Shown piece by piece: positions 1-8,672 of a DNA stretch of 64,000 bases (positions are counted from its first letter, which is position 1; each line of letters opens with the position of its first letter). A program made the translations under genes and the position numbers. Source of the stretch: Pseudomonas sp. BBP2017. GTDB lineage: Bacteria > Pseudomonadota > Gammaproteobacteria > Pseudomonadales > Pseudomonadaceae. The notes beneath the pieces are model-generated. The model had not been told where the DNA came from. It saw only the letters and a list, made by a program, of their open reading frames with translations, and made no database searches. Location: contig NZ_PVZN01000016.1 in assembly GCF_003024385.1 (NCBI RefSeq), positions 62,001 to 126,000 of the forward strand. The letters run 5' to 3'.

Positions 1-825
1 CGCCGTCGTGATGCCTGGTTCCTGGCGATTGTTCTGATGGTCTGCGCGGTGCTGCTGTTGGTTGTGGGCATGGCGGTGTACTCGTCGTTGGTGACCTTCT
101 GGCCTTACAACATGACTTTGTCGCTCAAGCACTATCAGTTCGATGAAACGGCCGGTGGCGGCTGGCTGGCCTACACCAACAGCCTGACCATGGCGTTGGG
201 CACGGCGTTGATCGGCAGCGCGGTGATCTTCACCGGTGCCTACCTGATGGAAAAGACCAAGGGCCAGCGCGCGCTCAATCTGGTGCTGCGTCTGCTCAGC
301 TTCGTGCCGATGGCGGTACCTGGATTGGTTCTGGGCCTGGGCTACGTGTTCTTCTTCAACCTCACCAGCAACCCCCTGCACGTGTTCTACGGCAGCATGG
401 CGCTGCTGGTGGTGTGCACCATTGCGCACTACCTGACCACCGCCAACATGACCGCGACCACCGCCCTGCGTCAGCTCGACGGCGAGTTCGAGGCGGCCGC
501 GCTGTCGCTCAAGGCACCGCTGTACCGGCACTTTCTGCGGGTCACCGTACCGATCTGCCTGCCAGCGCTGCTGGACATCATCCGCTACCTGTTCGTATCG
601 GCGATGACCACGGTGTCGGCGGCGATCTTCCTCTACAGCCCGGACACCATCCTTGCCGCCGTCGCTGTGTTGAACATGGACGATGCCGGCAACGTCGGTG
701 GCGCGGCAGCGATGTCGACCCTGATCCTGCTGACCAGCGCCAGCGTATCGCTGCTCCTGGCCTGGGCCTCGCGCGGCCTCCTGCAACGTTCCCAAGCCTG
801 GCGCCAGCGCGCACCGGGCCACTGA
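1..825 (+). CDS. Phosphonate (2-aminoethylphosphonate-type) ABC transporter permease, 5' truncated
   Basis: Inner-membrane permease of an ABC importer, cut by the left edge. The frame is open from base 1 (first visible residues RRRDAWFLAIV), so the start lies outside. About six hydrophobic segments surround a typical EAA loop near residue 162 (EFEAAALSLKAPLYRHFLRV), which contacts the ATPase in this family. The gene ends 41 bp before a periplasmic iron/phosphonate-type binding protein and lies upstream of two phosphonate-breakdown genes. A PhnV-like role in 2-aminoethylphosphonate uptake is therefore the best reading. The substrate is inferred from context; a Fe3+/spermidine-type permease would look similar. 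Confidence 0.8.
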   Translation, partial: RRRDAWFLAIVLMVCAVLLLVVGMAVYSSLVTFWPYNMTLSLKHYQFDETAGGGWLAYTNSLTMALGTALIGSAVIFTGAYLMEKTKGQRALNLVLRLLSFVPMAVPGLVLGLGYVFFFNLTSNPLHVFYGSMALLVVCTIAHYLTTANMTATTALRQLDGEFEAAALSLKAPLYRHFLRVTVPICLPALLDIIRYLFVSAMTTVSAAIFLYSPDTILAAVAVLNMDDAGNVGGAAAMSTLILLTSASVSLLLAWASRGLLQRSQAWRQRAPGH

Positions 826-866
826 CTGCTCTACCCAACCCTCGTACCGTTCAAAGGAACCGCATC

Positions 867-1892
867 ATGTTCAAGCCACTTGCTCTTGCCGCTGCCGTCC
901 TCACTGCGTTCAGCCTGCAGGCCGCTGCCGCCGAAACCCAGCTGACGGTCTATACCGCACTTGAAGCCGAACAACTCAAGAGCTACAAGCAGGCCTTCGA
1001 AAAGGCCAACCCGGATATCGAGATCAAGTGGGTACGTGACTCCACCGGCATCATCACCGCCAAGCTGCTGGCCGAAAAAGACCGTCCGCAGGCCGACGCA
1101 GTATGGGGCCTGGCCGCATCCAGTCTGGCGATCCTCGACCAGCAGGGCATGCTGCAAAGCTATGCACCGAAGGACCTGGACAAGATCGGCGGCAACTACC
1201 GTGATGCGGCCAATCCACCAGCCTGGGTCGGCATGGACGTCTGGGCCGCGACCATCTGCTTCAATACCATCGAAGCCGAGAAGCAGGGCCTGACCAAGCC
1301 GGTGAGCTGGCAGGACCTGACCAAGCCTGAGTACAAGGGCAAGATCGTCATGCCTAATCCGGCGTCGTCCGGCACTGGTTTCCTGGATGTCAGCGCCTGG
1401 TTGCAGACCTTTGGTGAGAAGCAGGGCTGGGCATACATGGACGGCCTGCACCAGAACATCGGCCAGTACGTTCACTCCGGCTCCAAGCCTTGCAAGCTGG
1501 CGGCGGCCGGTGAGTTCCCGATTGGTATCTCCTTCGAATACCCGGCCGTGCAGCTCAAGCGTCAGGGCGCGCCACTGGACATCGTCCTGCCGAAGGAAGG
1601 CCTGGGCTGGGAAATCGAAGCCACTGCGGTGCTCAAGGGCAGCAAGCATGAAGACGCTGCCAAGCGCCTGGCCGACTTCTCGGCAAGCCCGGCGGCGATG
1701 GAGCTGTACAAGGAAAACTTCGCCGTGCTGGCACAGCCTGGCATTGCCAAGCCGCAGACTGAACTGCCGGCAGACTACGAGCAGCGCCTGATCAAAAACG
1801 ACTTTGCCTGGGCGTCGAAGAATCGCGACACCATCCTGGCCGAATGGCGTAAGCGCTATGACGGTAAGTCGGAGAAGGTAGCGCAGCAGTAA
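867..1892 (+). CDS. Phosphonate (2-AEP-type) ABC transporter substrate-binding protein
   Basis: Periplasmic binding protein of 341 aa. The start is set at MFKPLALAAAV because it begins a clear signal peptide (hydrophobic to about residue 22, cleavage after AAA) and an AAAGGA ribosome-binding site lies just upstream. The mature part has the extracellular solute-binding family-1 look (TVYTALEAEQ, then SSGTGFLDVSAWL in the hinge region), as in putative PhnS-type 2-aminoethylphosphonate binders and iron binders. It follows the permease gene directly and should form one transporter with it. It carries five internal Met and two Cys, unlike the sulfur-related binding proteins further right. Confidence 0.8.
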   Translation: MFKPLALAAAVLTAFSLQAAAAETQLTVYTALEAEQLKSYKQAFEKANPDIEIKWVRDSTGIITAKLLAEKDRPQADAVWGLAASSLAILDQQGMLQSYAPKDLDKIGGNYRDAANPPAWVGMDVWAATICFNTIEAEKQGLTKPVSWQDLTKPEYKGKIVMPNPASSGTGFLDVSAWLQTFGEKQGWAYMDGLHQNIGQYVHSGSKPCKLAAAGEFPIGISFEYPAVQLKRQGAPLDIVLPKEGLGWEIEATAVLKGSKHEDAAKRLADFSASPAAMELYKENFAVLAQPGIAKPQTELPADYEQRLIKNDFAWASKNRDTILAEWRKRYDGKSEKVAQQ

Positions 1893-1898
1893 GACCGC

Positions 1899-1951
1899 AT
1901 CGCGGGGCAAGCCCGCTCCCACCGTCTGTGGGAGCGGGCTTGCCCCGCGAT
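1899..1951. repeat. REP pair (inverted repeat) inside the phosphonate cluster
   Basis: Two 24-base inverted copies (1899-1922 and 1928-1951) carrying the Pseudomonas REP core GGGGCAAGCCCGCTCCCAC, separated by 5 bases. The pair can form a strong hairpin. It sits between two co-directional genes, just before the ribosome-binding site (AAGGAG) of the next one, so it is intercistronic rather than operon-terminal. Confidence 0.9.
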
Positions 1952-1967
1952 CCTGAAGGAGATCCAA

Positions 1968-3095
1968 ATGACCGATCTATTAATTGTCGGCGCCGGCATT
2001 CTTGGCCTGTCCCATGCCTACGCCGCTGCCCGGCGTGGCCTCAAGGTGCGTGTTTTTGAGCGCACGGCTACCCCACTGGGCGCCTCGGTGCGCAACTTCG
2101 GCCAGGCCCTGGTAACCGGTCAACCGCCGGGTGAAATGCTCGAACTGGCCAAGGCCAGCCGCGGGATCTGGGGGCACTGGTCGCGTCAGGCCGGCTTCGA
2201 GTTGAAGAGCAATGGTTCGCTGTTGTTCGCGCGTACTGCCCTTGAACAGGAACTGCTGGAGGCCTTTTGCGCTGAACGGGCGGTGGAGCAGGGCTACAAG
2301 GTCGAGCTGCTGGCGGGTGCAGCCCTGAACGATCTGTATGGCGGTCAGTTCCGCCATCACCGTGCGGCGTTGTGCGGCCTGGAAGACCAGCAACTGTACT
2401 CCCGTGAAGCCATCCCCACACTGATCCGCTTCCTGCAACAGGAACTGGATGTGCAGTTTCACTTCTCTACCCTGGTGCGCGATATCGAACCTGGAAAGGT
2501 CTCGACTACTGCAGGCGATTTCCGCGCCGCGCAGATCGTGGTGTGCTCCGGGCATGACTACCAGACCCTGCTCGCCGAGCCCATCGCCAAGCTACAACCG
2601 CAGGTTTGCCGCTTGCAGATGTTGCGTGCCCGGCCGCGTTTCAAGCTGGACCTGCAACACGCGCTGCTGACGGGGCTCAGTTGCGTGCATTACGGCGCCT
2701 TCGCCGATCTGCCTCAGGCTCAGGCCCTCAAGGCGCAATTGCACAGCGACAGCCCGCAGCTGATGGCGCATGGCATTCATTTGCTGATCAGCCCCACACC
2801 CCATGGCGAGCTGATCATCGGCGACTCGCATGCTTATGGCAGCGATGCCACTCCGTTCAATGCCGAGCAGATCGACAACTGGATGATCGAACTGGCCGAG
2901 CACACCCTCGGTGGACGTATCGAGGTGGTCGAGCGCTGGCAAGGCGTCTATGGTTCTGGCGGACCCGGGCCGTTTTCGCTGTTGCAGGTGGCGCCAGGCA
3001 TCAGCGCCGCGCTGATGCACAGCGGCGTCGGCATGAGCGTCGGTCCGGCCCTGGCCGAGCGGCATGTCGCTCACCTGCTCAACGAAAGCGCTTGA
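1968..3095 (+). CDS. TIGR03364 (HpnW-type) FAD-dependent oxidoreductase
   Basis: Predicted cytoplasmic D-amino-acid-oxidase-like flavoprotein of 375 aa. The N-terminus has the Rossmann FAD-binding signature GAGILGLSHAYAAARRG (residues 8-24) and an acidic end of beta-2 (VFERT). The C-terminus has the family's YGSGGPGPFSLLQ stretch. The TIGR03364 clade is known for its association with phosphonate catabolism and is thought to oxidise the amine of (N-substituted) aminoethylphosphonates. That reaction is inference here. The start follows AAGGAG at good spacing. The gene is followed 10 bp later by the PhnZ-type gene, so the two are probably co-translated. Confidence 0.8.
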   Translation: MTDLLIVGAGILGLSHAYAAARRGLKVRVFERTATPLGASVRNFGQALVTGQPPGEMLELAKASRGIWGHWSRQAGFELKSNGSLLFARTALEQELLEAFCAERAVEQGYKVELLAGAALNDLYGGQFRHHRAALCGLEDQQLYSREAIPTLIRFLQQELDVQFHFSTLVRDIEPGKVSTTAGDFRAAQIVVCSGHDYQTLLAEPIAKLQPQVCRLQMLRARPRFKLDLQHALLTGLSCVHYGAFADLPQAQALKAQLHSDSPQLMAHGIHLLISPTPHGELIIGDSHAYGSDATPFNAEQIDNWMIELAEHTLGGRIEVVERWQGVYGSGGPGPFSLLQVAPGISAALMHSGVGMSVGPALAERHVAHLLNESA

Positions 3096-3105
3096 GGGGA
3101 TAACC

Positions 3106-3660
3106 ATGAGAACGGCCGAACAGGTTGTCAGCGAGATCTTCGCCCTGTACCAGCAGCATGGTGATGAGGATTACATCGGCGAGCCGGTGTCGCAGCTGGA
3201 GCACATGTCCCAGGCAGCGCAGCTGGCCCTGGACGAAGGTTTCGATGATGAAGTGGTACTGGCGGCGTTCTTCCATGACATCGGCCATATCTGTGGTGGC
3301 GCCGAAGGGGACATGGGCGGCTACGGCGTGGTCAGCCACGAGCAGGTCGGCGCCAACTACCTGCGTCGTTGCGGTTTCAGTGAGCGGTTGGCGAAGCTGG
3401 TGCAATACCATGTCGAGGCCAAGCGTTACCTGACCTTGCGTAAACCGGGCTATTACCAGCGTTTGAGCGAAGCCAGCCGGCGCACCCTGGCGTATCAGGG
3501 TGGGGTAATGAGCGAAGCCGAGGCGGATGCTTTCGAGCGCGATCCGTTGTGCAAGGTGAGCCTGCGCATGCGTGAGTGGGATGAGCTGGCCAAGGAGATG
3601 CACGTGCCGGTGATTGACCTGGATGTGCTCAAGGCCAAGGCCCTAAAGCTCCTGCACTAA
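3106..3660 (+). CDS. PhnZ-type HD-domain phosphonate oxygenase
   Basis: HD-domain protein of 184 aa, TIGR03276-like (phosphonate degradation operon HD protein). In characterised PhnZ, a mixed-valent diiron centre oxidatively cleaves the C-P bond of 1-hydroxy-2-aminoethylphosphonate to glycine and phosphate. The ligand pattern is visible: Y23-x2-E26, H33, H57-D58, H78, H102 and D159, matching PhnZ with a one- or two-residue offset. The start (MRTAEQ) follows GAGGGGA. The usual partner hydroxylase PhnY is not in the window. The last 18 bases overlap the convergent GTPase gene. Confidence 0.82.
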   Translation: MRTAEQVVSEIFALYQQHGDEDYIGEPVSQLEHMSQAAQLALDEGFDDEVVLAAFFHDIGHICGGAEGDMGGYGVVSHEQVGANYLRRCGFSERLAKLVQYHVEAKRYLTLRKPGYYQRLSEASRRTLAYQGGVMSEAEADAFERDPLCKVSLRMREWDELAKEMHVPVIDLDVLKAKALKLLH

Positions 3661-5013
3661 CAAGTCGATCTGCTCCTGGCGCTCAGCCTGATTGACCCGC
3701 GCCCCCGGGTTGAGCGACGACCACTGCGGATGCGCGCGCGCTTTGCTCAAAGCGTCCGGTAGCTTGCCTTCACGCCAGCTCTGCTCTTGCGGCGCGCTCA
3801 GCTTGATCCGCTCCATCGCCGCATGCCCGCGGCTGTCCAGCGCCTGAATCAACTGATGCTGACGCAGGGCCAACAGCCGTAGCACGCTGTCATCCACGCT
3901 CAGTTCGCGTTGCCCCTTGAGCTTGCCGAGCAGCCGTGAACCGTAGCTGCGCGCGGTCTGCAATGCCCCGCCGGCTATGGCTCCAGCCAGCGCCGCAGCA
4001 CCCAGAGTCAAACCGCCGACCAGCAGATCGACACCGGCACCCGCCGCCGCACCTGCGGCCACTCCGCTGCCAAGGCGCACCCCCAACAGTTTGAGGGTCT
4101 CGGGGTTAAACAGGTCGTCGCCCCAGCGTCCATCCAGCAGCGGCAGTTCGCTGGCACTGGCATCGTCCTTGCGAAACGCATACAGCTTGAGCAAGGCCTC
4201 GACGCAACGTTGTTCACGTTGGCGAACTTCCTTGCGCAACGCTTCGATGGCGACCGCTTCAGCACCCGGCTCGGCCAGCACACTGCGGCGGCAGGCGGCG
4301 CAATCGAGCAGCAGCTCGGCGATCAGGCGCTTGCCACTGAGCTGGCGGGCAAGGCGCTGGGCCTGTTGGTCGTCGATCAAACGTTGCAGGGCCGGGCGGG
4401 ACTTTTCCAGCATCAGCGCCAGGCTTTCATAGAGGCGGCGCTCACCATCTTCCGGAGGCGCGACACTGTCGAAACGCACCAGCGCATGCAAGCCGATCCG
4501 GGCCAGCGCTTCACGCCAGTCAGGTTCGCGATGGTCGCTGCTGGCGACAAAATTGAGCACTGGTAGCAGCGGCTTGCCGCAGCTGGCGAGGACTTCCAGC
4601 TCATCGCGGTACTTGGCCAGCACCGGTTCGCGGGCATCGATCACATACAGACCGGCATCACTGGCCAGCAACTGGCGCAGCACTTTGGCCTCCTGCTCGA
4701 AACGCTGGCGCGCTTCACTGCCCTGAAGAAAACGCTCTAGCCGTGCCGGGCCGTCGAGGCGTTCGCCCGGCCGTTCCAGGCGTTCGAGGTAGTCGAGCAG
4801 GGCAATGGCGTCTTCCAGGCCCGGGGTGTCGTAGAGCTCCAGCAGCGGTTCGCCATCCACCGACAGGCGTGCGCCTTCAACATGGCGGGTGGTGCTGGGT
4901 CGATGGGATACTTCACCAAAGCCGACATCGCGGGTCAGGGTGCGCAACAGCGACGTTTTGCCGACGTTGGTATGGCCGACCACGGCCAGTTTCAGCGGCT
5001 TAGTCATGGCCAT
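3643..5013 (-). CDS. DUF3482 GTPase/membrane-associated protein
   Basis: Protein of 456 aa with a TRAFAC-type G domain at the N-terminus: P-loop GHTNVGKTS (residues 13-21) and G3 motif DTPG. The C-terminal half has a Gly/Ala-rich hydrophobic patch around residues 305-350 and matches the DUF3482 layout. The role is unknown. Its start overlaps the DUF2868 gene stop by 14 bp, so the two are translationally coupled and probably work together at the inner membrane. A second in-frame ATG two codons in (5007) is an equally good start. The 3' end overlaps the phosphonate oxygenase gene by 18 bp. Confidence 0.8.
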   Translation of the reverse strand: MAMTKPLKLAVVGHTNVGKTSLLRTLTRDVGFGEVSHRPSTTRHVEGARLSVDGEPLLELYDTPGLEDAIALLDYLERLERPGERLDGPARLERFLQGSEARQRFEQEAKVLRQLLASDAGLYVIDAREPVLAKYRDELEVLASCGKPLLPVLNFVASSDHREPDWREALARIGLHALVRFDSVAPPEDGERRLYESLALMLEKSRPALQRLIDDQQAQRLARQLSGKRLIAELLLDCAACRRSVLAEPGAEAVAIEALRKEVRQREQRCVEALLKLYAFRKDDASASELPLLDGRWGDDLFNPETLKLLGVRLGSGVAAGAAAGAGVDLLVGGLTLGAAALAGAIAGGALQTARSYGSRLLGKLKGQRELSVDDSVLRLLALRQHQLIQALDSRGHAAMERIKLSAPQEQSWREGKLPDALSKARAHPQWSSLNPGARVNQAERQEQIDLLVQEL

Positions 5014-6391
5014 GCTCCAGCCAGTTCAGCGGGGCGCTGTCGGCATGCTCCAGCCCCAGCTGGTCGAGTGCCTGATGCCAGTCACCGAGGCGATCGGCGT
5101 CCAGGGCCTGGCCGGGCAGGGCCTGCAACAGCCAGATGCGCGTGGCGCCGGCATTGCGCGCAAGTTCGGCGAGCAGTGCCAGGCTGCCGCGGTCTGGCGA
5201 ACGTCGTGGGTCGCAGGCGATGGCCAGGCGTGCCGGCGGGAAGCGGCTGAGTTGTTCCAGTAGCTTGTTGCGCGATTCGCGGCTGTCGAGCACGCCAGCG
5301 TTGCTAACCGTGGCGGGCAGTGCGGGCGGCCAGGGGTGCTGGTCGTCCAGCTCCAGGCCGACCAGCAAGGCCCCGTCACTGTGTTCATCACCTACCCCAC
5401 GGACAATCTGCGGCAGGGCTTCCGGCGCGGCATCGTTGACACCAAGGCGCTCGCTGCTGGGCATCAACGCCTCGCGCAACTGGCTGTAGCCAGGCAGGTT
5501 AAGGTCCAGCCCCAGGCGCTTGCGGCCGCTGCGCCAGCGCCACAGGCACAAGGCGGCGAGCAGCAAACGTGGAAGGATGCCGAACACCAGCAACACTCCG
5601 AGCAGCCAACTGGCCCAGGCCTGGCGGGCCAGTTCAAGAGCGGGTTGGCTGTCGCCGCTGGCGCGGATCATGTCGATGTCCGGCACGTTGAAACCGAGCA
5701 GGGCAGGCAGGGCGCCGAGGGCCTGGGTCAGTCCGACAAAGGTGTCGGCGCCGAGAATGGTAGTCTCCCAGACGAAACCGTAACGCCGGGTAGCGAGCAG
5801 AACCAGCAGCATCAGCAGCGCTGTGGCCAGGGCCACCAGCCACAGGCTATGAACCAGTAGCCCAAGCAGCCAGCGGTTGAGTTTCTGGCGTTGTAGCAGT
5901 ACCAACAGTGCGGGCGCCAAATGCGCGGCCTGGGCATCACGGGCGAACTTCTCGCTGAGCCACAACCACAGTTTGCCCAGGGTTGCGCCTTGCTCCCCCG
6001 CGAAGAAAAAACCCATGGCCCACCCTGCGAGCAACAACAGGTTCAAGCCAAGCAGGCTACCCAGCGCCCAGAACACATTCACCGGACGCTGGCTGTCGCC
6101 GAGGGCGGCCAGGGCCAGGCCGGCGCCGCTGCAGATCGCCAGCACCAGCAACAGCGCCAGTGCCAGCCGCGCACCATGCTTCCAGTGCTGCAGGGCGCTG
6201 CGCATGCCGTCGCGGTCGGCCAGCCACAAGGCGCGCTGTTCGATGCGCGTTGGCAGGTCGCCGCCCAGTTGCCGGGCACAGCGATTGGCTTGCTGATCCT
6301 CCAGGGGCCCTGCATGTTCCTCGCGCAGGCGTACCGCCTCAGTCAGCCAGCGTTTGTCCAGGTCAGTCAGTGCAGTCACGCGGTCTTCCAT
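5000..6391 (-). CDS. DUF2868 integral membrane protein
   Basis: Protein of 463 aa, DUF2868-like, first gene of a two-gene operon with the DUF3482 GTPase. A charged cytoplasmic N-terminus (about 80 aa) leads into hydrophobic pairs near residues 74-96 and 106-130, then two further pairs around 185-210 and 265-290. A soluble C-terminal domain of about 170 aa (from roughly residue 290) contains short Rossmann-like segments such as RLAIACDPRRSPDRG. No enzymatic motif is recognised. The pairing with the GTPase resembles membrane receptor plus regulator couples, but the function is unknown. Confidence 0.75.
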   Translation of the reverse strand: MEDRVTALTDLDKRWLTEAVRLREEHAGPLEDQQANRCARQLGGDLPTRIEQRALWLADRDGMRSALQHWKHGARLALALLLVLAICSGAGLALAALGDSQRPVNVFWALGSLLGLNLLLLAGWAMGFFFAGEQGATLGKLWLWLSEKFARDAQAAHLAPALLVLLQRQKLNRWLLGLLVHSLWLVALATALLMLLVLLATRRYGFVWETTILGADTFVGLTQALGALPALLGFNVPDIDMIRASGDSQPALELARQAWASWLLGVLLVFGILPRLLLAALCLWRWRSGRKRLGLDLNLPGYSQLREALMPSSERLGVNDAAPEALPQIVRGVGDEHSDGALLVGLELDDQHPWPPALPATVSNAGVLDSRESRNKLLEQLSRFPPARLAIACDPRRSPDRGSLALLAELARNAGATRIWLLQALPGQALDADRLGDWHQALDQLGLEHADSAPLNWLEHGHD

Positions 6392-6454
6392 TGATCAAGT
6401 CAGCCCAAAGCATAACCCAGGCATCGACGATCGGGCTTTGCTATCCTCGCCAGC

Positions 6455-6973
6455 ATGAAAACATCACTTCCCCTCAGCCTGATCGCGGCGCTCGCCGAGA
6501 ACCGTGTGATCGGCATCGACAACAGCATGCCCTGGCACCTGCCGGGGGATTTCAAGTATTTCAAGGCCACCACCCTGGGCAAGCCAATCATCATGGGGCG
6601 CAAGACCTGGGATTCGCTGGGCCGGCCATTGCCTGGGCGTTTGAACCTGGTGGTCAGCCGCCAGCCCGGGCTGCAGCTTGACGGTGCCGAAGTGTTTGCT
6701 TCGCTCGATGAGGCGATGGTGCGTGCCGAGCAGTGGGCGCTGGAGCAGGGTGTCGATGAGCTGATGCTGATTGGTGGCGCGCAGCTGTATACCCAAGCCA
6801 TTGAGCGTGGTCTGGCCGATCGGCTGTACCTGACGCGGGTTGAGCTGAGCCCGGAAGGGGATGCGTGGTTCCCTGAGTTCGATGCGGCGCAGTGGCGGCT
6901 GGCGTCGAGCCAGGAGAATCCGGCGCAGGGAGAGAAGCCGACGTATCACTTCGAGATCTGGGAAAGGATCTAA
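6455..6973 (+). CDS. folA: Dihydrofolate reductase
   Basis: Cytoplasmic enzyme (172 aa) that reduces dihydrofolate to tetrahydrofolate with NADPH. Family motifs are clear: the substrate loop ENRVIGIDNSMPWHLPGDF with the catalytic Asp in LPGD, the NADPH-binding IMGRKTWDSLGRPLPGR, and LMLIGGAQLYTQAIERG. The length is typical of chromosomal type I DHFR. It is monocistronic and divergent from the DUF2868 operon (63 bp apart), with an inverted repeat just after the stop. Confidence 0.96.
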   Translation: MKTSLPLSLIAALAENRVIGIDNSMPWHLPGDFKYFKATTLGKPIIMGRKTWDSLGRPLPGRLNLVVSRQPGLQLDGAEVFASLDEAMVRAEQWALEQGVDELMLIGGAQLYTQAIERGLADRLYLTRVELSPEGDAWFPEFDAAQWRLASSQENPAQGEKPTYHFEIWERI

Positions 6974-6980
6974 GAACGCT

Positions 6981-7034
6981 TCGCCGGCAATGCCGGCTCC
7001 TACAGGGCGCGGTAGGAGCCGGCGTTGCCGGCGA
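6981..7034. repeat. Inverted repeat (second REP-like family)
   Basis: Two 22-base arms (6981-7002 and 7013-7034, one mismatch) with core CCGGCAATGCCGGCTCCTA. This differs from the GGGGCAAGCCCGCTCCCAC type used elsewhere in the window. It lies between the convergent folA and cystine symporter genes, where it can act as a bidirectional hairpin, although no T-tract follows. Confidence 0.8.
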
Positions 7035-7040
7035 TAAAAC

Positions 7041-8432
7041 TCAGGAATGCGACAGCTGCGCATGCTCCTGAGCCTCAAGCACTGACTTGTCAGTCTGCTT
7101 GAGCATCTGGCTGGTAATCGCCCCCGCCGTGATCGAGCCATTCACGTTCAACGCCGTACGACCCATGTCGATCAGCGGTTCAACCGAGATCAGCAAGGCC
7201 ACCAGTTCCACCGGCAAGCCCATGGCCGGCAGCACGATCAGCGCGGCGAAAGTTGCACCGCCACCCACCCCGGCCACGCCGGCCGAGCTCAAGGTTACGA
7301 TAGCCACCAGTGTGGCAATCCATAGCGGATCCAGCGGGTTGATGTCCACTGCTGGCGCCACCATCACTGCCAGCATCGCCGGGTACAGACCGGCGCAGCC
7401 GTTCTGGCCGATGGTCGCACCGAACGAGGCGGCAAAGCTGGCAATCGACTGCGGAATGCCCAGGCGCAGGGTTTGCGCCTCGATGCTCAGGGGGATGCTG
7501 GCGGCGCTGGAGCGGCTGGTGAAGGCAAAGGTCAGTACCGGCCAGACCTTACGGAAGAAGCGCAGCGGATTGACGCCGCTGATCGCCAGCAACAGACCAT
7601 GCACCACAAACATCAGGCCCAAGCCGATGTAAGACACCACGACGAAACTGCCAAGCTTGAGGATGTCGTCCAGGTTCGAGCTGGCCACCACCTTGGTCAT
7701 CAGCGCCAGCACGCCATACGGGGTGAGCTTCATCACCAGGCGTACCAGGCGCATCACCCAGGCCTGCAGCGTGTCGATGGCGGCCAGGGCGCGATTGCCC
7801 TTTTCCGCGTCATCCTTGAGCAGCTGCAGGGCGGCCATGCCGAGGAATACGGCAAAGATCACCACACTGATGATTGAGGTCGGCTTGGCCCGGGCCAGGT
7901 CGCCCACCGGGTTGCTGGGGATGAACGACAGCAGCAGCTGCGGGATATTCAGCTCGGCGACCTTGCCCACGTAGTCGCTCTGGATCGCCTGCATCCGTGC
8001 GGTTTCGGCGGTGCCGGCGACCAGCCCTTCGGCGCTCAGGCCGAACAGGTTGGTCAGGACGATACCGATCAGCGCGGCAATCGCCGTGGTGAACAGCAGG
8101 GTGGCGATGGTCAGGAAGCTGATCCTGCCCAGCGACGAGGCATTGTGCAGGCGGGCCACGGCGCTGAGGATCGAGGCGAAGATCAGCGGCATGACGATCA
8201 TCTGCAGTAACTGCACATAGCCGTTACCGACCAGATCGAGCCAGCTGATGGTGGCCTTGAGCACCGGGTCGCCAGCGCCATAGATGGCATGCAGGGCAGC
8301 CCCGAACAGCACACCGAGGACCAGGCCGACCAGGACTTTCTTGGCCAGGCTCCAGTTGCCATGACGGGTTTGTGCCAGACCTAGCAGCAATGCCAGGAAC
8401 GCCAGCAGATTGAGTGACAGCGGCAGATTCAT
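7041..8432 (-). CDS. L-cystine:cation symporter, TcyP/YdjN type
   Basis: Dicarboxylate/amino acid:cation symporter-family protein of 463 aa. The hydrophobic N-terminus ([19 protein letters not shown]) and eight or more membrane spans fit TcyP. The [14 protein letters not shown]-like segment, [15 protein letters not shown] (the serine-rich re-entrant hairpin) and [19 protein letters not shown] are family hallmarks. The start at 8432 is preferred over an upstream in-frame ATG because it has TGGAG at good spacing. It should import L-cystine as a sulfur source, which fits the sulfur-acquisition genes to the right. It is not depleted in Met. It is divergent from pchP. Confidence 0.85.
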   Translation of the reverse strand: MNLPLSLNLLAFLALLLGLAQTRHGNWSLAKKVLVGLVLGVLFGAALHAIYGAGDPVLKATISWLDLVGNGYVQLLQMIVMPLIFASILSAVARLHNASSLGRISFLTIATLLFTTAIAALIGIVLTNLFGLSAEGLVAGTAETARMQAIQSDYVGKVAELNIPQLLLSFIPSNPVGDLARAKPTSIISVVIFAVFLGMAALQLLKDDAEKGNRALAAIDTLQAWVMRLVRLVMKLTPYGVLALMTKVVASSNLDDILKLGSFVVVSYIGLGLMFVVHGLLLAISGVNPLRFFRKVWPVLTFAFTSRSSAASIPLSIEAQTLRLGIPQSIASFAASFGATIGQNGCAGLYPAMLAVMVAPAVDINPLDPLWIATLVAIVTLSSAGVAGVGGGATFAALIVLPAMGLPVELVALLISVEPLIDMGRTALNVNGSITAGAITSQMLKQTDKSVLEAQEHAQLSHS

Positions 8433-8672
8433 TGAAGCTCCAGAGAAAAAGCGGGGCATCGCCTCTGTGTGCGATTGCGAACAGAAATGCTAACAGCATG
8501 AAAACGAACGAATTTATATCAAAAGGTAATTTGTATAGTCGTTTTTGGAATATAGGCGTGTCGCAAATGGCATGTACAACGCCGCTGAGGAGTGTGTTGG
8601 CGTCGTTGTCAGGTCGTACTCAGCTCTTTGCTTTGGCTAGCTTGGGCGAGCCTCTTTTCTGGAGAAATGCAC
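8433..8672. promoter_or_regulatory. Divergent promoter region tcyP / pchP with AT-rich island
   Basis: This 240-bp gap separates two divergently read genes. A sharply AT-rich block at about 8504-8556 (for example ATTTATATCAAAAGGTAATT) stands out from the GC-rich surroundings and is the likely promoter and regulator-binding zone. No convincing -35/-10 pair could be fixed by eye. Confidence 0.4.
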
